A stretch of DNA of 64,000 bases, taken from assembly GCF_904849725.1 (NCBI RefSeq), contig NC_058522.1:229995084-230059083 (forward strand), in the 5' to 3' direction. Position numbers and translations under genes: made by a program. A model generated the notes under the pieces. It was not told the DNA's origin, did not search any database, and was given only the letters and a program-made list of their open reading frames with translations. This DNA comes from Hordeum vulgare subsp. vulgare. Taxonomy: Eukaryota > Streptophyta > Magnoliopsida > Poales > Poaceae. This document shows positions 11,176 to 23,808 of the stretch, in pieces; positions within the stretch are counted from its first letter, which is position 1, and each line of letters begins with the position of its first letter.

Positions 11176-12725
11176 GTGGGAGGATGGTGGAAACTTGATA
11201 AGGTTATTGAATCATCACTTCAACCAGTGTGTAGCAGGGCGCAGGAAGTTGTTCCTGTGGCGCCTACACCACTCGAAGTGGAAGTTGATGATAGCGATCA
11301 TGAAGCTTCAGATCAAATTACTACCAAACCTCATAGGTCGACAAGGACGCGCACTACTCTAGAGTGGTACGGTAATCCTGTTTTGGAGGTCATGTTGCTA
11401 GACAACGATGAACCTACAAGCTATGGAGAAGCGATGGTGGGCCCGGATTCCGACAAATGGTTGGAGGCCATGAAATCCGAGAGAGGATCCATGTATGAAA
11501 ACAAAGTGTGGACTTTGGAAGAACTACTTGATGGTCGTAAGACTGTTAACTACAGATGGAACTTTAAAAGGAAGACAAATGATGATGGTGAAAAGTCACC
11601 ATTAACAAAGCTCGAGTTGTCACAAAGATGTTTCTGACAAGTTCAAAGAGTTGACTATGATGAGAATTTCTCAATCGTAGCGATGCTGAAAGTGTGTTGG
11701 AATTATGTTGGCAGTTGTTGCATCATTTATGAAATCTTGCAGATAGGATATCAAAATATTGTTTCCTCAACGATTTCCTTGAGGAAAGGTTGTATGTGAT
11801 ACAACCAGAAGGTTTTGTTGATCCTAAAGGATGCTAACAAGTATGCAAAGCTCCAGCGATCGTTCTAAGGACTGGAGCAAGCATCTCGGAGCTGGAACAG
11901 ACGCTTTGATGAGGTGATCAAAGATTTTGGTTTTATACAAAGTTTATGAGAAACTTATTTCCAAAGAAGTGAGTGGGAGCACTATATAATTTTTGATTAG
12001 TTAATCAGAAATGATGTAGAATTTCCGGAAAGCATATAGGGTTGTTTGAAAAGTGTTTTTCAAAGGAAAACCCGGATTGAGCTACTTGAACAATGAGCAC
12101 CAAGATCTATGGGGATAGATCAAGACGCTTGATAAAACTTTCAATGAATACATAACTTGACAAGATTTTTGAAGGAGTTCAAAATGGATCAGTTAAAGAA
12201 GGAGTTCTTGACTACATTGTAAGGTATAATTTTTGAGTAAGACTCAAAAGCCCGACCACGACAGAAGAAAGAGAAAGGACGAAAGTCGTCCCCTATGCAT
12301 TAGCCGTAGGCTCTATGGTATGCTATGCTATGTACCGCACCTAATGTGTGCCTTGCCATGAATCTGTCAAGGGGTACAAAAGTGATCCAGGAATAGATTA
12401 CTGGACTGCGGTCAAAAGCTATCCTTAGAAACTAGTGGACTAAGGAATTTTTCTTGACTATGGAGGTGATAAAAGAGTTCGTCGTAAAGGGTTATGTCAA
12501 TGAAAGCTTTGACACTAATCCAGATGACTGTCAGTAGTAAACCTGATTCATATAGTGGAGCAATCGTTTGGAATAGTTCCAAATGACGCATGGTAGCAGT
12601 ATCTATGGGATGAAACAAAGATTTGTAAAGCACACACGAATCTGGAAGGTTCAGACCCATTGACTAAAACTTCTCTCACAAGCAAGACATGATCAAGCCC
12701 CACAAGTATATGGGTGTTAGATTCA
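11176..12725 (+). pseudogene. Reverse transcriptase-RNase H pseudogene of C1
   Basis: The longest readable piece (11176-11637, 153 codons) contains the start of the Copia RT region: RSTRTRTTLEWYGNPV, then GPDSDKWLEAMKSE and VWTLEEL. After 11640 the frame shifts repeatedly. The Y-V-D-D catalytic motif, present in C2 at 24193-24204, is not recognisable here because of changes and a small deletion near 11980. RNase H remnants run to about 12720. It is dead by inspection. Confidence 0.75.
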
Positions 12726-12765
12726 TTATAATCACATAGTGATGTGAACTAGATTACTGACTCTA

Positions 12766-12780
12766 GCGCAAGTAGGAGAC
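12766..12780 (+). other. Polypurine tract of C1
   Basis: gcgcaagtaggagac directly precedes the 3' LTR at 12781, the place where plus-strand DNA synthesis is primed. The C2 counterpart is gtgcaagtgggagac. Confidence 0.7.
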
Positions 12781-14515
12781 TGTTGGAAATATACCCTTGA
12801 GGCAATAATAAAATGGTTATTATTATATTTCCTTGTTCATGATAAATGTCTATTGTTCATGCTATAATTGTATTAACCGGAAATCATAATACATGTGTGA
12901 ATACATAGACCACACCATGTCCCTAGTGAGCCTATAGTTGACCAGCTCATTGATCAGTAGATGGTCATGGTTTTCTGACCATGGAAATTGGATGTCGTTG
13001 ATAACGGGATCACATCATTAGGAGAATGATGTGATGGACAAGATCCAATCCTAAGGATAGCACAAGATCGTGTAGATCGTTTGCTAGAGCTTTTCTAATG
13101 TCAAGTATCATTTCCGTAGACCATGAGATTGTGCAACTCAGAGATACCGTAGGAATGCTTTGGGTGTATCAAACGTCACAACGTAACTGGGTGACTATAA
13201 AGGTGCACTATAGGTATCTCCGAAAGTGTTTGTTGGGTTGGTACAAATCGAGACTGGGATTTGTCACTCCGTGTGACGGAGACGTATCTCTGGGCCCACT
13301 CGGTAATACATCATCATATTGAGCTCAATGTGACTATGGAGTTAGTCACGAGATCATGTGTTACGGAACGAGTAAAGAGACTTGCCAGAAACGAGATTGA
13401 ACAAGGTATAGGGATACCGACGATCGAATCTCGGGCAAGTAATATACCGATGGACAAAGGGAATTGTATATGGGATTAATTGAATCCCCGACATTGTGGT
13501 TCATCCAATGAGATCATCGTGGAACATGTGGGAGACAATATGGCTATCCAGATCCCGCTATTGGTTATTGGACGGAGAGGTGTCTCGGTCATGTCTGCAT
13601 GGTTCCCGAACCCATAGGCTCTCCACACTTAAGGTTCAGTGACGCCAGAGTTGTAATGGGAATTGTTTGTGGTTATCTAAAGTTGTTCGGAGTCCCGGAT
13701 GAGATCTCGGACGTCACGACGTGTTCCGGAATGGTCCGGAGGTAAATATTTATATATGGGATGTCCTATTTTGGCCGCCAAAAAATGTTCGGGGTTTTTC
13801 GGTACTGTAGCGGGAAGGATCTAGAAGGTTCCGGAGTGAGGCCCACCTGCATGGGGGGCCCACATGAACGTGGGTAGTGGGGCAAGGCCCCACACCCATG
13901 GTCAAGGTGCACCAAGATCCCCCCTTAGAAGGAATAAGATCATATCCCGAAGGGATAAGATCAAGATCCCTAAAAAAGGGGGATAACAATCGATGGGGAA
14001 GGGAAATGATGGGATTTTTTCCTCCCACCTTTGCCAACGCCCCAATGGACTTGGAGAGAAAAAACCCAGCCCCCTCCACCCCTATATATAGTGGGGAGGC
14101 GCATGGGAGATTTACCCTTGCTTGTGATGCAGCCCTCCCCTCCTACACCTCCTTCTCCTTCGTAGTGCTTAGCGAAGCCATGTCGGAGAACCACAAGCTT
14201 CACCGCCACCACGCCGTCGTGCTGCCGGAGCTCTCCCTCAACTTCTCCTCCCCCCTTGCTGTATCAATAAGGAGGAGACATCCTCGGGCTATACGTGTGT
14301 TGAACACGGAGGCGCCGTTCGTTCGACGCTTGGATCAGATCTTACGCGATTTGAATCGCCGCGAGTACGACTCCATCATCCGCGTTCTTTGTAACGCTTT
14401 AGCTTAGCGATATTCAAGGGTAAGAAGATGACTCTCTCTCTCGTTTCTAGCATCTCCTAGATTGATCTTGGTGACACGTAGGATTTGTTTTGAATTTTTA
14501 CTACGTTCCCCAACA
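12781..14515 (+). repeat. 3' LTR of C1
   Basis: It runs from TGTTGGAAATATACCC to CGTTCCCCAACA, 1735 bp, with a TATA box at 14083-14090. The following five bases ctttg (14516-14520) would be the target-site duplication; its partner is outside the window. Open frames inside (for example 13877-14407) are chance. Confidence 0.9.
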
Positions 14516-14954
14516 CTTTGAACAATAGAAATCTGTCCTAGTAGTCTATTACTAGTGGATTGAGTGGAGTAGTAGTTCTGGTTCACGCCTATGGAGCTGT
14601 GTGACTTTATTTTGTAATGGGATGCATGCATCCGACATGACACTGCATATTGTTGTTTCTTTCAATGTAAGGTCAGCTCGTACTCGTTTGCGCGTCTAGT
14701 GGCCGCCGCATGGGAGGACTACCGTGCGACGTCGCTAGGTAGTGCGGTCCTAAGGAGTACTCCTTTTAAAGATTATTTCCACCTCCTTAGATTGCGATAA
14801 GTAGCGCACTACATGCGTGTCATTGGTTGTAGGGTTGTGATAACGCCCACACATGTGGGCAAAACAGCTAACGCCCACACGTGTGGCTTCCTGCCTTGCG
14901 ACCCACGCATTCAGCTTGTCACCTCTGGGTCCCGCGTGCCCCCGTGTGACAATT
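14516..14954. other. Spacer with no recognised gene
   Basis: Sequence flanking C1. Nothing coding is recognised. Palindromic or near-palindromic gcccacacgtgtggg-type words appear at about 14846-14885. Confidence 0.5.
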
Positions 14955-15325
14955 CCACTGAGTTGACATGTAACACTAGGAAGACATGGCAACTGACGGG
15001 CATGAGGGCATGACCAATTTTACTCAGTTGCCATGTTACACTGGGAAGACATGGCAACTGACACGCATGCGGGCACGACCAGTTCCACTCAGTTGCCATG
15101 TAACACTCGGAAGACATGGCAACTGACAGGCATGCGGGCATGACAGTTCCACTCAGTTGCCATGGAGAAGACATGGCAACTGACAGGCATGCGGGCATGG
15201 TAGTTCCACTCAATTGCCATGGGGAAGATATTACAACTGACACATATGTGGGCACGACAGTTCCACTCAGTTGCCATGTAACACTGGGAAGACATGGCAA
15301 CTGAGAGGCATGCGGGCGTGTGGGC
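14955..15325. repeat. Hairpin minisatellite array (about 6 units of roughly 60 bp)
   Basis: The unit contains tcagttgccatg, a 14-base spacer in full-length units, then catggcaactga, a perfect 12-bp inverted repeat, followed by a gcatgcgggc-rich linker. The right-arm word catggcaactga or a variant recurs at about 14987, 15052, 15115, 15173, 15230 (degenerate) and 15292. So each unit can fold into its own hairpin. No coding potential is implied; the open frames here follow from the repeat. Confidence 0.85.
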
Positions 15326-15560
15326 GCGGCGTTAGTTTCACCACACGTCGGGTTGGCAACTGCGTATGGGCGTGCATGAAACACGCGTTTGGGAAAACTC
15401 CTTAACGCCCACACACCAGCCACTTTCTACGTGGCATAAAAATCCGCCAAAAATGCCAAAATTAGTGCAAACCACAAACAAACGCAGATCCATGCGTGTG
15501 GGCGGTTTGCAAATGCCCACACGTGTGGGCATTATCTTTTCTCTTGTTATAACTTGTGAG
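15326..15560. repeat. CACGTG-centred palindromes
   Basis: tgcccacacgtgtgggca (about 15513-15530) is a perfect 18-bp palindrome, and related words lie at about 14846, 14872 and 15403. They bracket the hairpin array. The core CACGTG is also a G-box, but nothing shows regulatory use. Confidence 0.6.
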
Positions 15561-15779
15561 TTTTCTCTTTTTTCATAGATTCGTAATTTCAAAACGTTCC
15601 ATCTCCTAAACCGTGCGTCCAAAATTGATTTGTTTTTACCATTGTATTTCTTGCATCGAGATCTTCAAAACTAGATGTCAGGTTGATAGGTTTTGACGAA
15701 CTTTATTTTTCAGAAAAAGCGGACCTAAAAATCATGCCTCTAGGAGAAAAACATAAAACGTGTTATTTTCGTGTTTTTC

Positions 15780-16150
15780 CCTTTCCGAGAGGCACGACTG
15801 TGCCTCTCACAAAGGCAAAACCGTGTCTCTCGTAGAAACAAAACCGTGTCTCTTGCGAAAAAATGCATTATTTTTACCTTTCCGAGAGGCAAGGACGTGC
15901 CTCTCATGAAGGCAAAAATGTGCCTCTCATGAAGGCAAAATTGTGCCTCTCGCGGAAGTAAACCCGTGCCTCTCACGAAAAAAACCTAGAAAACATGTTT
16001 TTATTTCCTTTCTAAGAGGCACAGACGTGCCTCTCGCGAAGGTAAAACCATGTCTCTCACAAAAAAATAAAATACACGTTTTTTCGTTCGCGAAAGCAAA
16101 ACCTCGCCTCTCATGGAAGCAAGACCGTGCATCTCGCGAAAAAATGCAGA
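15780..16150. repeat. Second hairpin-repeat array (gagaggcac...gtgcctctc)
   Basis: The inverted word gagaggcac-gact-gtgcctctc and variants occur near 15786, 15884 and 16013, linked by many single gtgcctctcgcgaaggcaaaa-type words. The period is about 100-125 bp. It differs in sequence from the array at 14955-15325 but shares the logic of one hairpin per unit. Confidence 0.75.
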
Positions 16151-17060
16151 AAATGATTTTTTGTGAATTTCTTTTTAAAAAATCGCCAAAAAGCTAAGAA
16201 AGACGAGTGAAAAACTGAAACACCAAATTTTTTGGAAAAAAATAATCTAAAAAGCCGAAAACACGTGCGAAAAATAAAAAAAAAAATTCAAAGGAAGCGC
16301 TCAGAGCATGACACGTGGTGGCGGCTAAGAACGCGCCAAGTGGCGGCGAGTGGAGTGCTCGCTACGAGGCTCCCCGAAGGAACGCTCGCTAACTAGTGAC
16401 TCCCCCTATGCTTCCTTAGTTTTAAAGAGCATAGATTATTTTCTCTTTTACTCCCTTTGTACTAGTTCCCCATAACTATAATTATTTAGGTATACATGAA
16501 GTAGAATAAAAAAAGAGCACGATCTTTAATTAAAATTAGGTCATCCGACTTTAATCGGGTCAACAATTTCTTAAAACTCTCACATTCATTTTTTATACTA
16601 TACACTATGTTTTCTAAATTTTAATGACTTGCAATTAATTAAGGTATTGAATTTATAATTGGGTTGCTCGATTTTGACCGGGTCAACAATTTCTCAAGAA
16701 GCTCTTCTATTCGTTGTTTTGATTCCCTATGTTCGTTGATTTTGAAAGTCCTTCATTCATTTAAGGTATTTAATTTTGAATTTGGTTTGCGGTTTTTACC
16801 GGACCAACAATAGCAACAATCGGTCTATAAAACATATCAATCCCACGTAATCGTTCACCATCTAGAAAAAAGAAGCATGCATCATCATGTGATATTGCAG
16901 CACCAATATAATACATGCAACCATTACTACAAAATTTTCCGTGCATAAATATATGTTGGTTAGCCGATAATAGAGAACCGCACACTAAAAGGTCCATCAA
17001 ATCATCGCATTATAAATAAACATTAAACACACTCCATCATCTCCCGCAACCGCCAAAGTA
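16151..17060. other. AT-rich spacer with no recognised gene
   Basis: No gene is recognised. The phrase cgggtcaacaatttct recurs at about 16555 and 16679, with a weaker form near 16800, suggesting a degenerate repeat of about 120 bp. Confidence 0.5.
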
Positions 17061-17062
17061 AA

Positions 17063-17316
17063 TATTCCATCAATTCCAAAATATGAGGGGTATTATTTTT
17101 TGGGAAAGTCAAATTTCTTTAACTTTGACCAAGTTCACACCAAAAGGATATCGTCCACAATATAAAACAAAAAATATGGAAATTTATTTGACGATGAATC
17201 TAATGATACCGATTTGAGATTATAGATCTTGATATATTTCTCTTCAAATTTGATCAAACTTAAAAATTTCGACTTTTCAAAAAAGTAATACCTTATATTT
17301 TGGAAGAGAGTGAGCA
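17063..17316. mobile_element. Stowaway-like MITE
   Basis: The two ends are inverted repeats: left ttccaaaatatgaggggtat followed by attttttgggaaagtc, right (complement) ttccaaaatataaggtatta followed by cttttttgaaaagtc. The interior is AT-rich and partly palindromic (ccaagttcacaccaaaa against tttgatcaaa). The length of about 250 bp and the ending matching ...TCCGTTCCAAAATATAAGG fit Tc1/mariner-type Stowaway MITEs of grasses. TA target sites are not certain. Confidence 0.7.
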
Positions 17317-17506
17317 ATTTTTTAAGAAACTCAACAACACCAACAGTGCAGCAACGCACGTCCAACCTTCTAGTAAATGATATTTCTAGAATGTTATTTA
17401 TGTTGCGCAAACACCCACCCAAAATTACTAACAATTTCGTCTCGGCATATGAGTGTTTACATTATATGAAAACGAAAAAGGGTGAAGAGTAATCGTTTTA
17501 ATGCTC

Positions 17507-18122
17507 TAAAGTGAAGTTGGATATGAGGAAGGCATATGAGTGTTGGATTGGCCATACTTGCGAGTTTTTATGCCTAAATTGGGAATTATCTCTCAATTTA
17601 TGGACACACTTATGAGGTGTGTTACTTCAAATTCTTTTTCAGTTATGTTTAACGAGGTAAATTGAATGAGTTCAGGTCATCCATAGGCATACGATAGGGT
17701 GACCCAATCTCATCATATCAATCTTTGTTCCATGCGAAGGAACTCTCTTGGTTGCTGAAACCAACTATGTCGGATGAGTCTATCCAGGGCATAAGGGTGG
17801 CCCCTTAGGGCCCCCAGGTGAACCACCTACTATTTGTTGATGATAACCTCATGTTCTTCCAAGCTACTCCAACCATGGTTGCTAGAGTGGGGTCTTTGTT
17901 GAGGAGGTATTGTGATGCTTTTCGGTAACAGATAAACAATGATAAATCATTATGTTTTCATTGAAGGTTTTTTAGAAGTGCAGAGTCACAAGATTAAAGA
18001 TATACTTCATGTCCACAATAAGGCCCTTCCTTCTGATGCGGGTAGATCAAAGGATGGATATTTAAGTACTTGAAAGATTGCATTTGGAAGCAAGTTCAGG
18101 GATGGATGGAGAGGGCACTATC
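17507..18122 (+). pseudogene. LINE reverse-transcriptase pseudogene, part 1
   Basis: This is the RT domain of a plant non-LTR retrotransposon, which copies RNA at a nicked target. KLDMRKAYE (about 17513) matches the RT palm motif usually read LDMSKAYD. GDPISSY (about 17700) matches the R-Q-G-D-P motif. F-V-D-D at 17833-17844 matches the catalytic F-A-D-D box, followed by LMFF and then a form of QQINNDKS. The text ends with GRSKDGYFKYLKD and WMERALS. The frame shifts and carries stops throughout. It is cut at 18122 by C2 and resumes at 27057. Confidence 0.8.
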
Positions 18123-19940
18123 TGTTGGAATTATGCCCTAGAGGCAATAATAAATGTATAGTTATTATTATAATTCCTGTATCAAGATAATAGTTTATTA
18201 TCCATGCTATAATTGTATTGAATGAAGACTCATTTACATGTGTGGATACATAGACAAAACACCGTCCCTAGCATGCCTCTAGTTGGCTAGCCAGTTGATC
18301 GATGATAGTCAGTGTCTTCTGATTATGAACAAGGTGTTGTTGCTTGATAACTGGATCACGTCATTGGGAGAATCACGTGATGGACTAGACCCAAACTAAT
18401 AGACGTAGCATGTTGATCGTGTCATTTTGTTGCTACTGTTTTCTGCGTGTCAAGTATTTATTCCTATGACCATGAGATCATATAACTCACTAACACCGGA
18501 GGAATGCTTTGTGTGTATCAAACGTCGCAACGTAACTGGGTGACTATAAAGATGCTCTACAGGTATCTCCGAAGGTGTTAGTTGAGTTAGTATGGATCAA
18601 GACTGGGATTTGTCACTCCGTGTGACGGAGAGGTATCTCGGGGCCCACTCGGTAATACAACATCACACACAAGCCTTGCAAGCAATGTAACTTAGTGTAA
18701 GTTGCGGGATCTTGTATTACGGAACGAGTAAAGAGACTTGCCGGTAAACGAGATTGAAATAGGTATACGGATACTGACGATCGAATCTCGGGCAAGTAAC
18801 ATACCGAAGGACAAAGGGAATGACATACGGGATTATACAAATCCTTGGCACTGAGGTTCAAACGATAAGATCTTCGTAGAATATGTAGGATCCAATATGG
18901 GCATCCAGGTCCCGCTATTGGATATTGACCGAGGAGTCTCTCGGGTCATGTCTACATAGTTCTCGAACCAGCAGGGTCTGCACACTTAAGGTTCGACGTT
19001 GTTTTATGCGTATTTGAGTTATATGGTTGGTTACCGAATGTTGTTCGGAGTCCCGGATGAGATCACGGACGTCACGAGGGTTTCCGGAATGGTCCGGAAA
19101 CGAAGATTGATATATAGGATGACCTCATTTGATTACCGGAAGGTTTTCGGAGTTACCGGGAATGACGAATGGGTTCCGGGAGTTCACCGGGGGGGGGGGG
19201 CAACCCACCACGGGGAAGCCCATAGGCTTTGGGGAGACACACCAGCCCTTAGTGGGCTGGTGGGACAGCCCCAAGGGGGCCTATGCGCCAAGAGAAGGAA
19301 ATCAAAGGAAAAGAAAAAAAAAGAGGGAAGAAGTGGGAAGGGAGGGGGACCCCTCCCACCAAACCAAGTCCAACTCGGTTTGGGGGGGGGGGGGGTCCTC
19401 CCCCCTTGACTCGGCCGACCCCTTGAGGGTCCCTTGGACCCCAAGGAAAGGTCCCCCTCCCTCCTCCTATATATATGGGGCTTTTAGGGCAGATTTGAGA
19501 CGACTTTCTCACGGCTGCCCGACCACATACCTCCATAGTTTTTCCTCTAGATCGCGTTTCTGCGGAGCTCGGGCGGAGCCCTGCTGAGACGAGATCATCA
19601 CCAACCTCCGGAGCGCCGTCACGCTGCCGGAGAACTCTTCTACCTCCCCGTCTCTCTTGCTGGATCAAGAAGGCCGAGATCATCGTCGAGCTGTACGTGT
19701 GCTGAACGCGGAGGTGCCGTCCGTTCGGTACTAGATCGTGGGACTGATCGCGGGATTGTTCGCGGGGCGGATCGAGGGACGTGAGGACGTTCCACTACAT
19801 CAACCGCGTTTTCTAACGCTTCTGCTGTACGATCTACAAGGGTATGTAGATCACTCATCCCCTCTCGTAGATGGACATCACCATGATAGGTCTTCGTGCA
19901 CGTAGGAAAATTTTTGTTTCCCATGCGACGTTCCCCAACA
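18123..19940 (+). repeat. 5' LTR of C2
   Basis: It runs from TGTTGGAATTATGCCC to CGTTCCCCAACA, 1818 bp. It contains two long G homopolymers (12 G at 19189-19200 and 14 G at 19382-19395). Confidence 0.95.
19468..19476 (+). promoter_or_regulatory. TATA box of the C2 LTR promoter
   Basis: TATATATAT follows ctcctcc, with the 3' LTR copy at 26584-26592. It is in the BARE-type promoter position of the LTR. Confidence 0.65.
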
Positions 19941-19941
19941 G

Positions 19942-19959
19942 TGGTATCAGAGCTAGGTT
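19942..19959 (+). other. Primer-binding site of C2 (tRNA-iMet)
   Basis: tggtatcagagctaggtt starts one base after the 5' LTR. TGGTATCAGAGC is the complement of the initiator methionine tRNA 3' end, the usual primer of Copia elements. Confidence 0.9.
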
Positions 19960-21196
19960 CATGCGTAGATGTCTTCTCGAGTAGAACACAAAAGTTTTTT
20001 GTGGGCGGTGATGTGCGTTTTGCTGCCCTCCTTAGTCTTTTCTTGATTCCGCGGTATTGTTGGATTGAAGCGGCTTGGACCTACATTACTCATACGCTTA
20101 CGAGAGACTGGTTTCATCGTTACGAGTAACCCCCTTTGCTCAAAGATGACTGGCAAGTGACGGTTTCTCCAACTTTAGTTGAATCGGATTTGACCGAGGA
20201 GGTCCTTGGATGAGGTTAAATAGCAACTCATAGATCTCCGTTGTGGTGTTTGCGTAAGTAAGATGCGATCCTACTAGATACCCTTGGTCACCACGTAAAA
20301 CATGCAACAACAAAATTAGAGGACGTCTAACTTGTTTTTGCAGGGTATGATTGTGATGTGATATGGCCAACGATGTGATGTGATATATTGGATGTATGAG
20401 ATGATCATGTTGTAATAGAAATATCGACTTGCACGTCGATGGTACGGCAACCGGCAGGAGCCATAGGGTTGTCTTTATACTAACGTTTGTGCTTGCAGAT
20501 GCGTTTACTATTTTGCTAGGATGTAGCTTTAGTAGTAATAGCATAAGTAGCACGACAACCCCGATGGCGACACGTTGATGGATGATCATGGTGTGGCGCC
20601 GGTGACAAGAAGATCGTGCCGGTGCTTTGGTGATGGAGATCAAGAAGCACGTGATGATGGCCATATCATGTCACTTATGAATTGCATGTGATGTTAATCC
20701 ATTTCTGCACCTTATTTTGCTTAGAACGACGGTAGCATTATGAGGTGATCTCTCACTAAAATTTCAAGACGAAATTGTGTTCTCCCCGACTGTGCACCGT
20801 TGCTACAGTTCGTCGTTTCGAGACACCACGTGATGATCGGGTGTGATAGACTCAACGTTCACATACAACGGGTGCAAAACAGTTGCGCACGCGGAACACT
20901 CGGGTTAAGCTTGACGAGCCTAGCATGTGCAGACATGGCCTCGGAACACATGAGACCGAAAGGTCGATCATGAATCATATAGTTGATATGATTAGCATAG
21001 GGATGCTTACCACTGAAACTACTCTCGACTCACGTGATGATCGGACTTGGGATAGTGTAAGTGGATCATGAACCACTCAAATGACTAGAGAGATGTACTT
21101 TTTGAGTGGGAGTTTAGCATATAATTTGATTAAGTTGAACTCTAATTAACTTGAACATAGTCTAAGTCCACTTTGAATATATTTGTGTTGTAGATC
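19960..21196 (+). other. Untranslated leader of C2
   Basis: A non-coding leader of about 1.24 kb between primer site and gag. No gene is visible. It aligns with the leaders of C1 and C3. Confidence 0.75.
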
Positions 21197-23797
21197 ATGG
21201 CTCACGCGACAGTCATCCTGAATTTTAATACGTTCCTAGAGAAAGCTAAGTTGAAAGATGATGGAAGCAACTTTGTAGACTGGGCTCGTAATCTTAAGCT
21301 AATCTTACAAGCTGGGAAGAAGGATTATGTCCTTAATGCTGCGCTAGGAGATGAACCACCCTCTACGGCTGATCAGGATGTTAAGAACGCTTGGTTAGCT
21401 CGTAAGGAGGACTACTCAATAGTTCAATATGCAGTCTTGTATGGCTTAGAACCGGGACTTCAACGTCGCTTTGAGCGTCATGGAGCATTTGAGATGTTCC
21501 AGGAGTTGGAGTTTATCTTTCAGAAGAACGCCCGGATCGAGAGGTATGAGACCTCCTATAAATTCTATGCTTGCAAGATGGAGGAAAACTCATCTGTTAG
21601 TGAACATGTGCTCAAAATGTATGGGTACTCAAACCGTCTAGCTGAACTGGGGATTGAACTCCCGCAAGAAGCTATCACTGACAGAATCCTTCCATCACTG
21701 CCGCCAAGCTATAAAGGCTTTGTGTTGAACTACAACATGCAAGGGATGAACAAGTCTCCCGGCGAGTTGTTTGCGATGCTGAAAGTCGCAGAGTCTGAAC
21801 TCCGTAAAGAGCATCAAGTGTTGATGGTGAGCAAGACCACTAGTTTCAAGAGAAACGGCAAAGGCAAGAAGGGCAATTCGAAGAAGAGCGGCAAGCCTGT
21901 TGCCAATCCGCCGAAGAAACCCAAGGCTGGACCTAAGCCTGAAACAGAGTGCTTCTATTGCAAGGGTATGGGTCACTGGAAGCGCAATTGCCCCAAGTAT
22001 CTGGCAGATAAGAAGGCGGGTAAAGAAAAATCAGGTATATTTGATATACATGTTATTGATGTGTACTTAACCGGCTCTCGTAGTAGTGCCTGGGTATTTG
22101 ATACCGGTTCTGTTGCTCACATTTGCAACTCGAAGCAGGAACTGCGGAATAGACGAAGGCTGGCGAAAGACGAAGTGACGATGCGCGTAGGAAACGGTTC
22201 CAAGGTTGAGGCAATCGCCGTCGGCACAGTGTCACTTCAGCTACCATCGGGATTAGTGATGAACTTAAATCATTGTTATTTAGTGCCTGCGTTGAGCATG
22301 AACATTATATCTGGATCTTGTTTATTGCGAGACGGTTACTCTTTTAAGTCTGAGAATAATGGTTGTTCTATTTCTATGAGTAACATCTTTTATGGTCATG
22401 CACCGAATGTGAGAGGATTGTTCATATTGAATCTTGATAGCGATACGCATATACATAACATTGAGACCAAAAGAGTTAGAGTTAACAATGATAGCGCCAT
22501 ATTTTTATGGCACTGCCGTTTAGGTCATATTGGTGTAAAACGCATGAAGAAACTCCATGCTGATGGACTTTTGGAGTCACTTGACTTTGATTCACTTGAC
22601 ATGTGCGAACCATGCCTCATGGGCAAGATGACTAAGACTCCGTTCTCCGGAACAATGGAGCGTGCAAGTGACTTGTTGGAAATCATACATACCGATGTGT
22701 GTGGCCCAATGAGCGGGGAGGCACGCGGTGGATATCGTTATTTCCTCACCTTCACTGACGATTTAAGTAGATATGGTTATGTCTACTTGATGAAGCACAA
22801 GTCTGAAACATTTGAAAAGTTCAAGCAATTTCAGAGTGAAGTGGAAAATCATCGTAACAAGAAGATCAAGTTCCTACGGTCTGATCGTGGGGGTGAATAT
22901 CTGAGTTTCGACTTTGGTGCTCACTTAAGACAATGTGGAATTGTTTCACAGTTAACACCGCCTGGAACACCACAGCGTAATGGTGTGTCCGAACGTCGTA
23001 ATCGTACTTTGTTAGAGATGGTGCGATCTATGATGTCTCTTACTGATTTGCCGTTATCATTTTGGGGTTATGGATTAGAAACAGCTGCATTCACTTTAAA
23101 TAGGGCACCATCAAAATCCGTTGAGACGACACCATACGAACTGTGGTATGGCAAAAGGCCAAAGTTGTCGTTTCTTAAAGTTTGGGGATGTGATGCTTAT
23201 GTCAAAAAGCTTCAGCCTGAAAAGCTGGAACCCAAAGCGGAAAAATGCGTCTTCATAGGTTACCCAAAAGAGACAGTTGGGTACACCTTCTATCTCAAAA
23301 CCGAGGGCAAAGTGTTTATTGCTAAGAACGGAACTTTTCTCAAGAAGGAGTTTCTCTCGAGAGAATTGAGTGGGAGGAAGATAGAACTTGACGAGGTTGT
23401 CGAACCTCTCATCCCTCTGGATGGTGGCGCAGGGCAAGGGGAAACCTCTGTCGTTGCAACGCCGGTTGAGGAGGAAGTTAATGATGATGATCATGAAACT
23501 CCAGTTCAAGTTTCTGTTGAACCACGCAGGTCGACGAGATCACGCGCTGCTCCAGAGTGGTACGGTAATCCCGTCTTATCAATCATGTTGTTAGACAACA
23601 ATGAACCTGCAAATTATGAAGAAGAAATGGTGGGCCCAGATTCCAACAAATGGCTAGAAGCCATGAAATCCGAGATAGGATCCATGTATGAGAACAAAGT
23701 GTGGACTTTGGAGATACTACCTGAGGGCCTCAAGGCTATTCAGAACAAATGGATCTTTAAGAAGAAGACGGACGCTGACGGTAATGTGACCGTTTAA
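21197..23797 (+). pseudogene. C2 gag-protease-integrase part of the Copia polyprotein
   Basis: 866 codons from an ATG opening MAHATVILNFNTF. Order: Gag capsid region (about residues 1-220); CCHC zinc knuckle C-F-Y-C...H...C (residues 252-265); aspartic protease with D-T-G-S (from residue 302); integrase zinc finger H..H...C-x2-C (about 437-475); integrase core with D in HTDVCGP (about 499), FTDDLSR (about 521) and E in NGVSERRN (about 600); then the start of RT (from about 800). Order protease-integrase-RT defines Copia. The frame ends at a TAA where a one-base deletion and a substitution occur around 23795-23806. All active residues seen upstream are intact. Confidence 0.9.
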
Positions 23798-23808
23798 AAA
23801 CTTGGATT

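Larger units (their letters stand above)
6312..14515 (+). mobile_element. C1: Angela/WIS-like Copia LTR retrotransposon, 5' truncated by G1 and degenerate
   Basis: It is bounded by a partial 5' LTR (6312-7706) and a complete 3' LTR (12781-14515) that match over the shared part. Between them are a tRNA-iMet-type primer site, a decayed gag-protease-integrase-RT-RNase H series in Copia order, and a polypurine tract. The first part of the 5' LTR lies beyond the left edge because G1 inserted into it. The LTRs differ visibly and the reading frame is shattered, so this is an older insertion than C2. Confidence 0.9.

Noticed and set aside
14955..15325. CRISPR-like array of repeats and spacers
   Set aside because: Repeats and spacers are both repeated, the context is a plant transposon landscape, and no cas genes exist; it is a hairpin minisatellite.
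15513..15530. G-box promoter element (CACGTG)
   Set aside because: It is the centre of a repeated palindrome with no gene nearby.
14764..16428. 9-bp direct repeat ttttaaaga at 14764-14772 and 16420-16428 as a Mutator-type target duplication around the hairpin arrays
   Set aside because: The sequences just inside do not form terminal inverted repeats, and a 9-mer of A and T recurs easily by chance.
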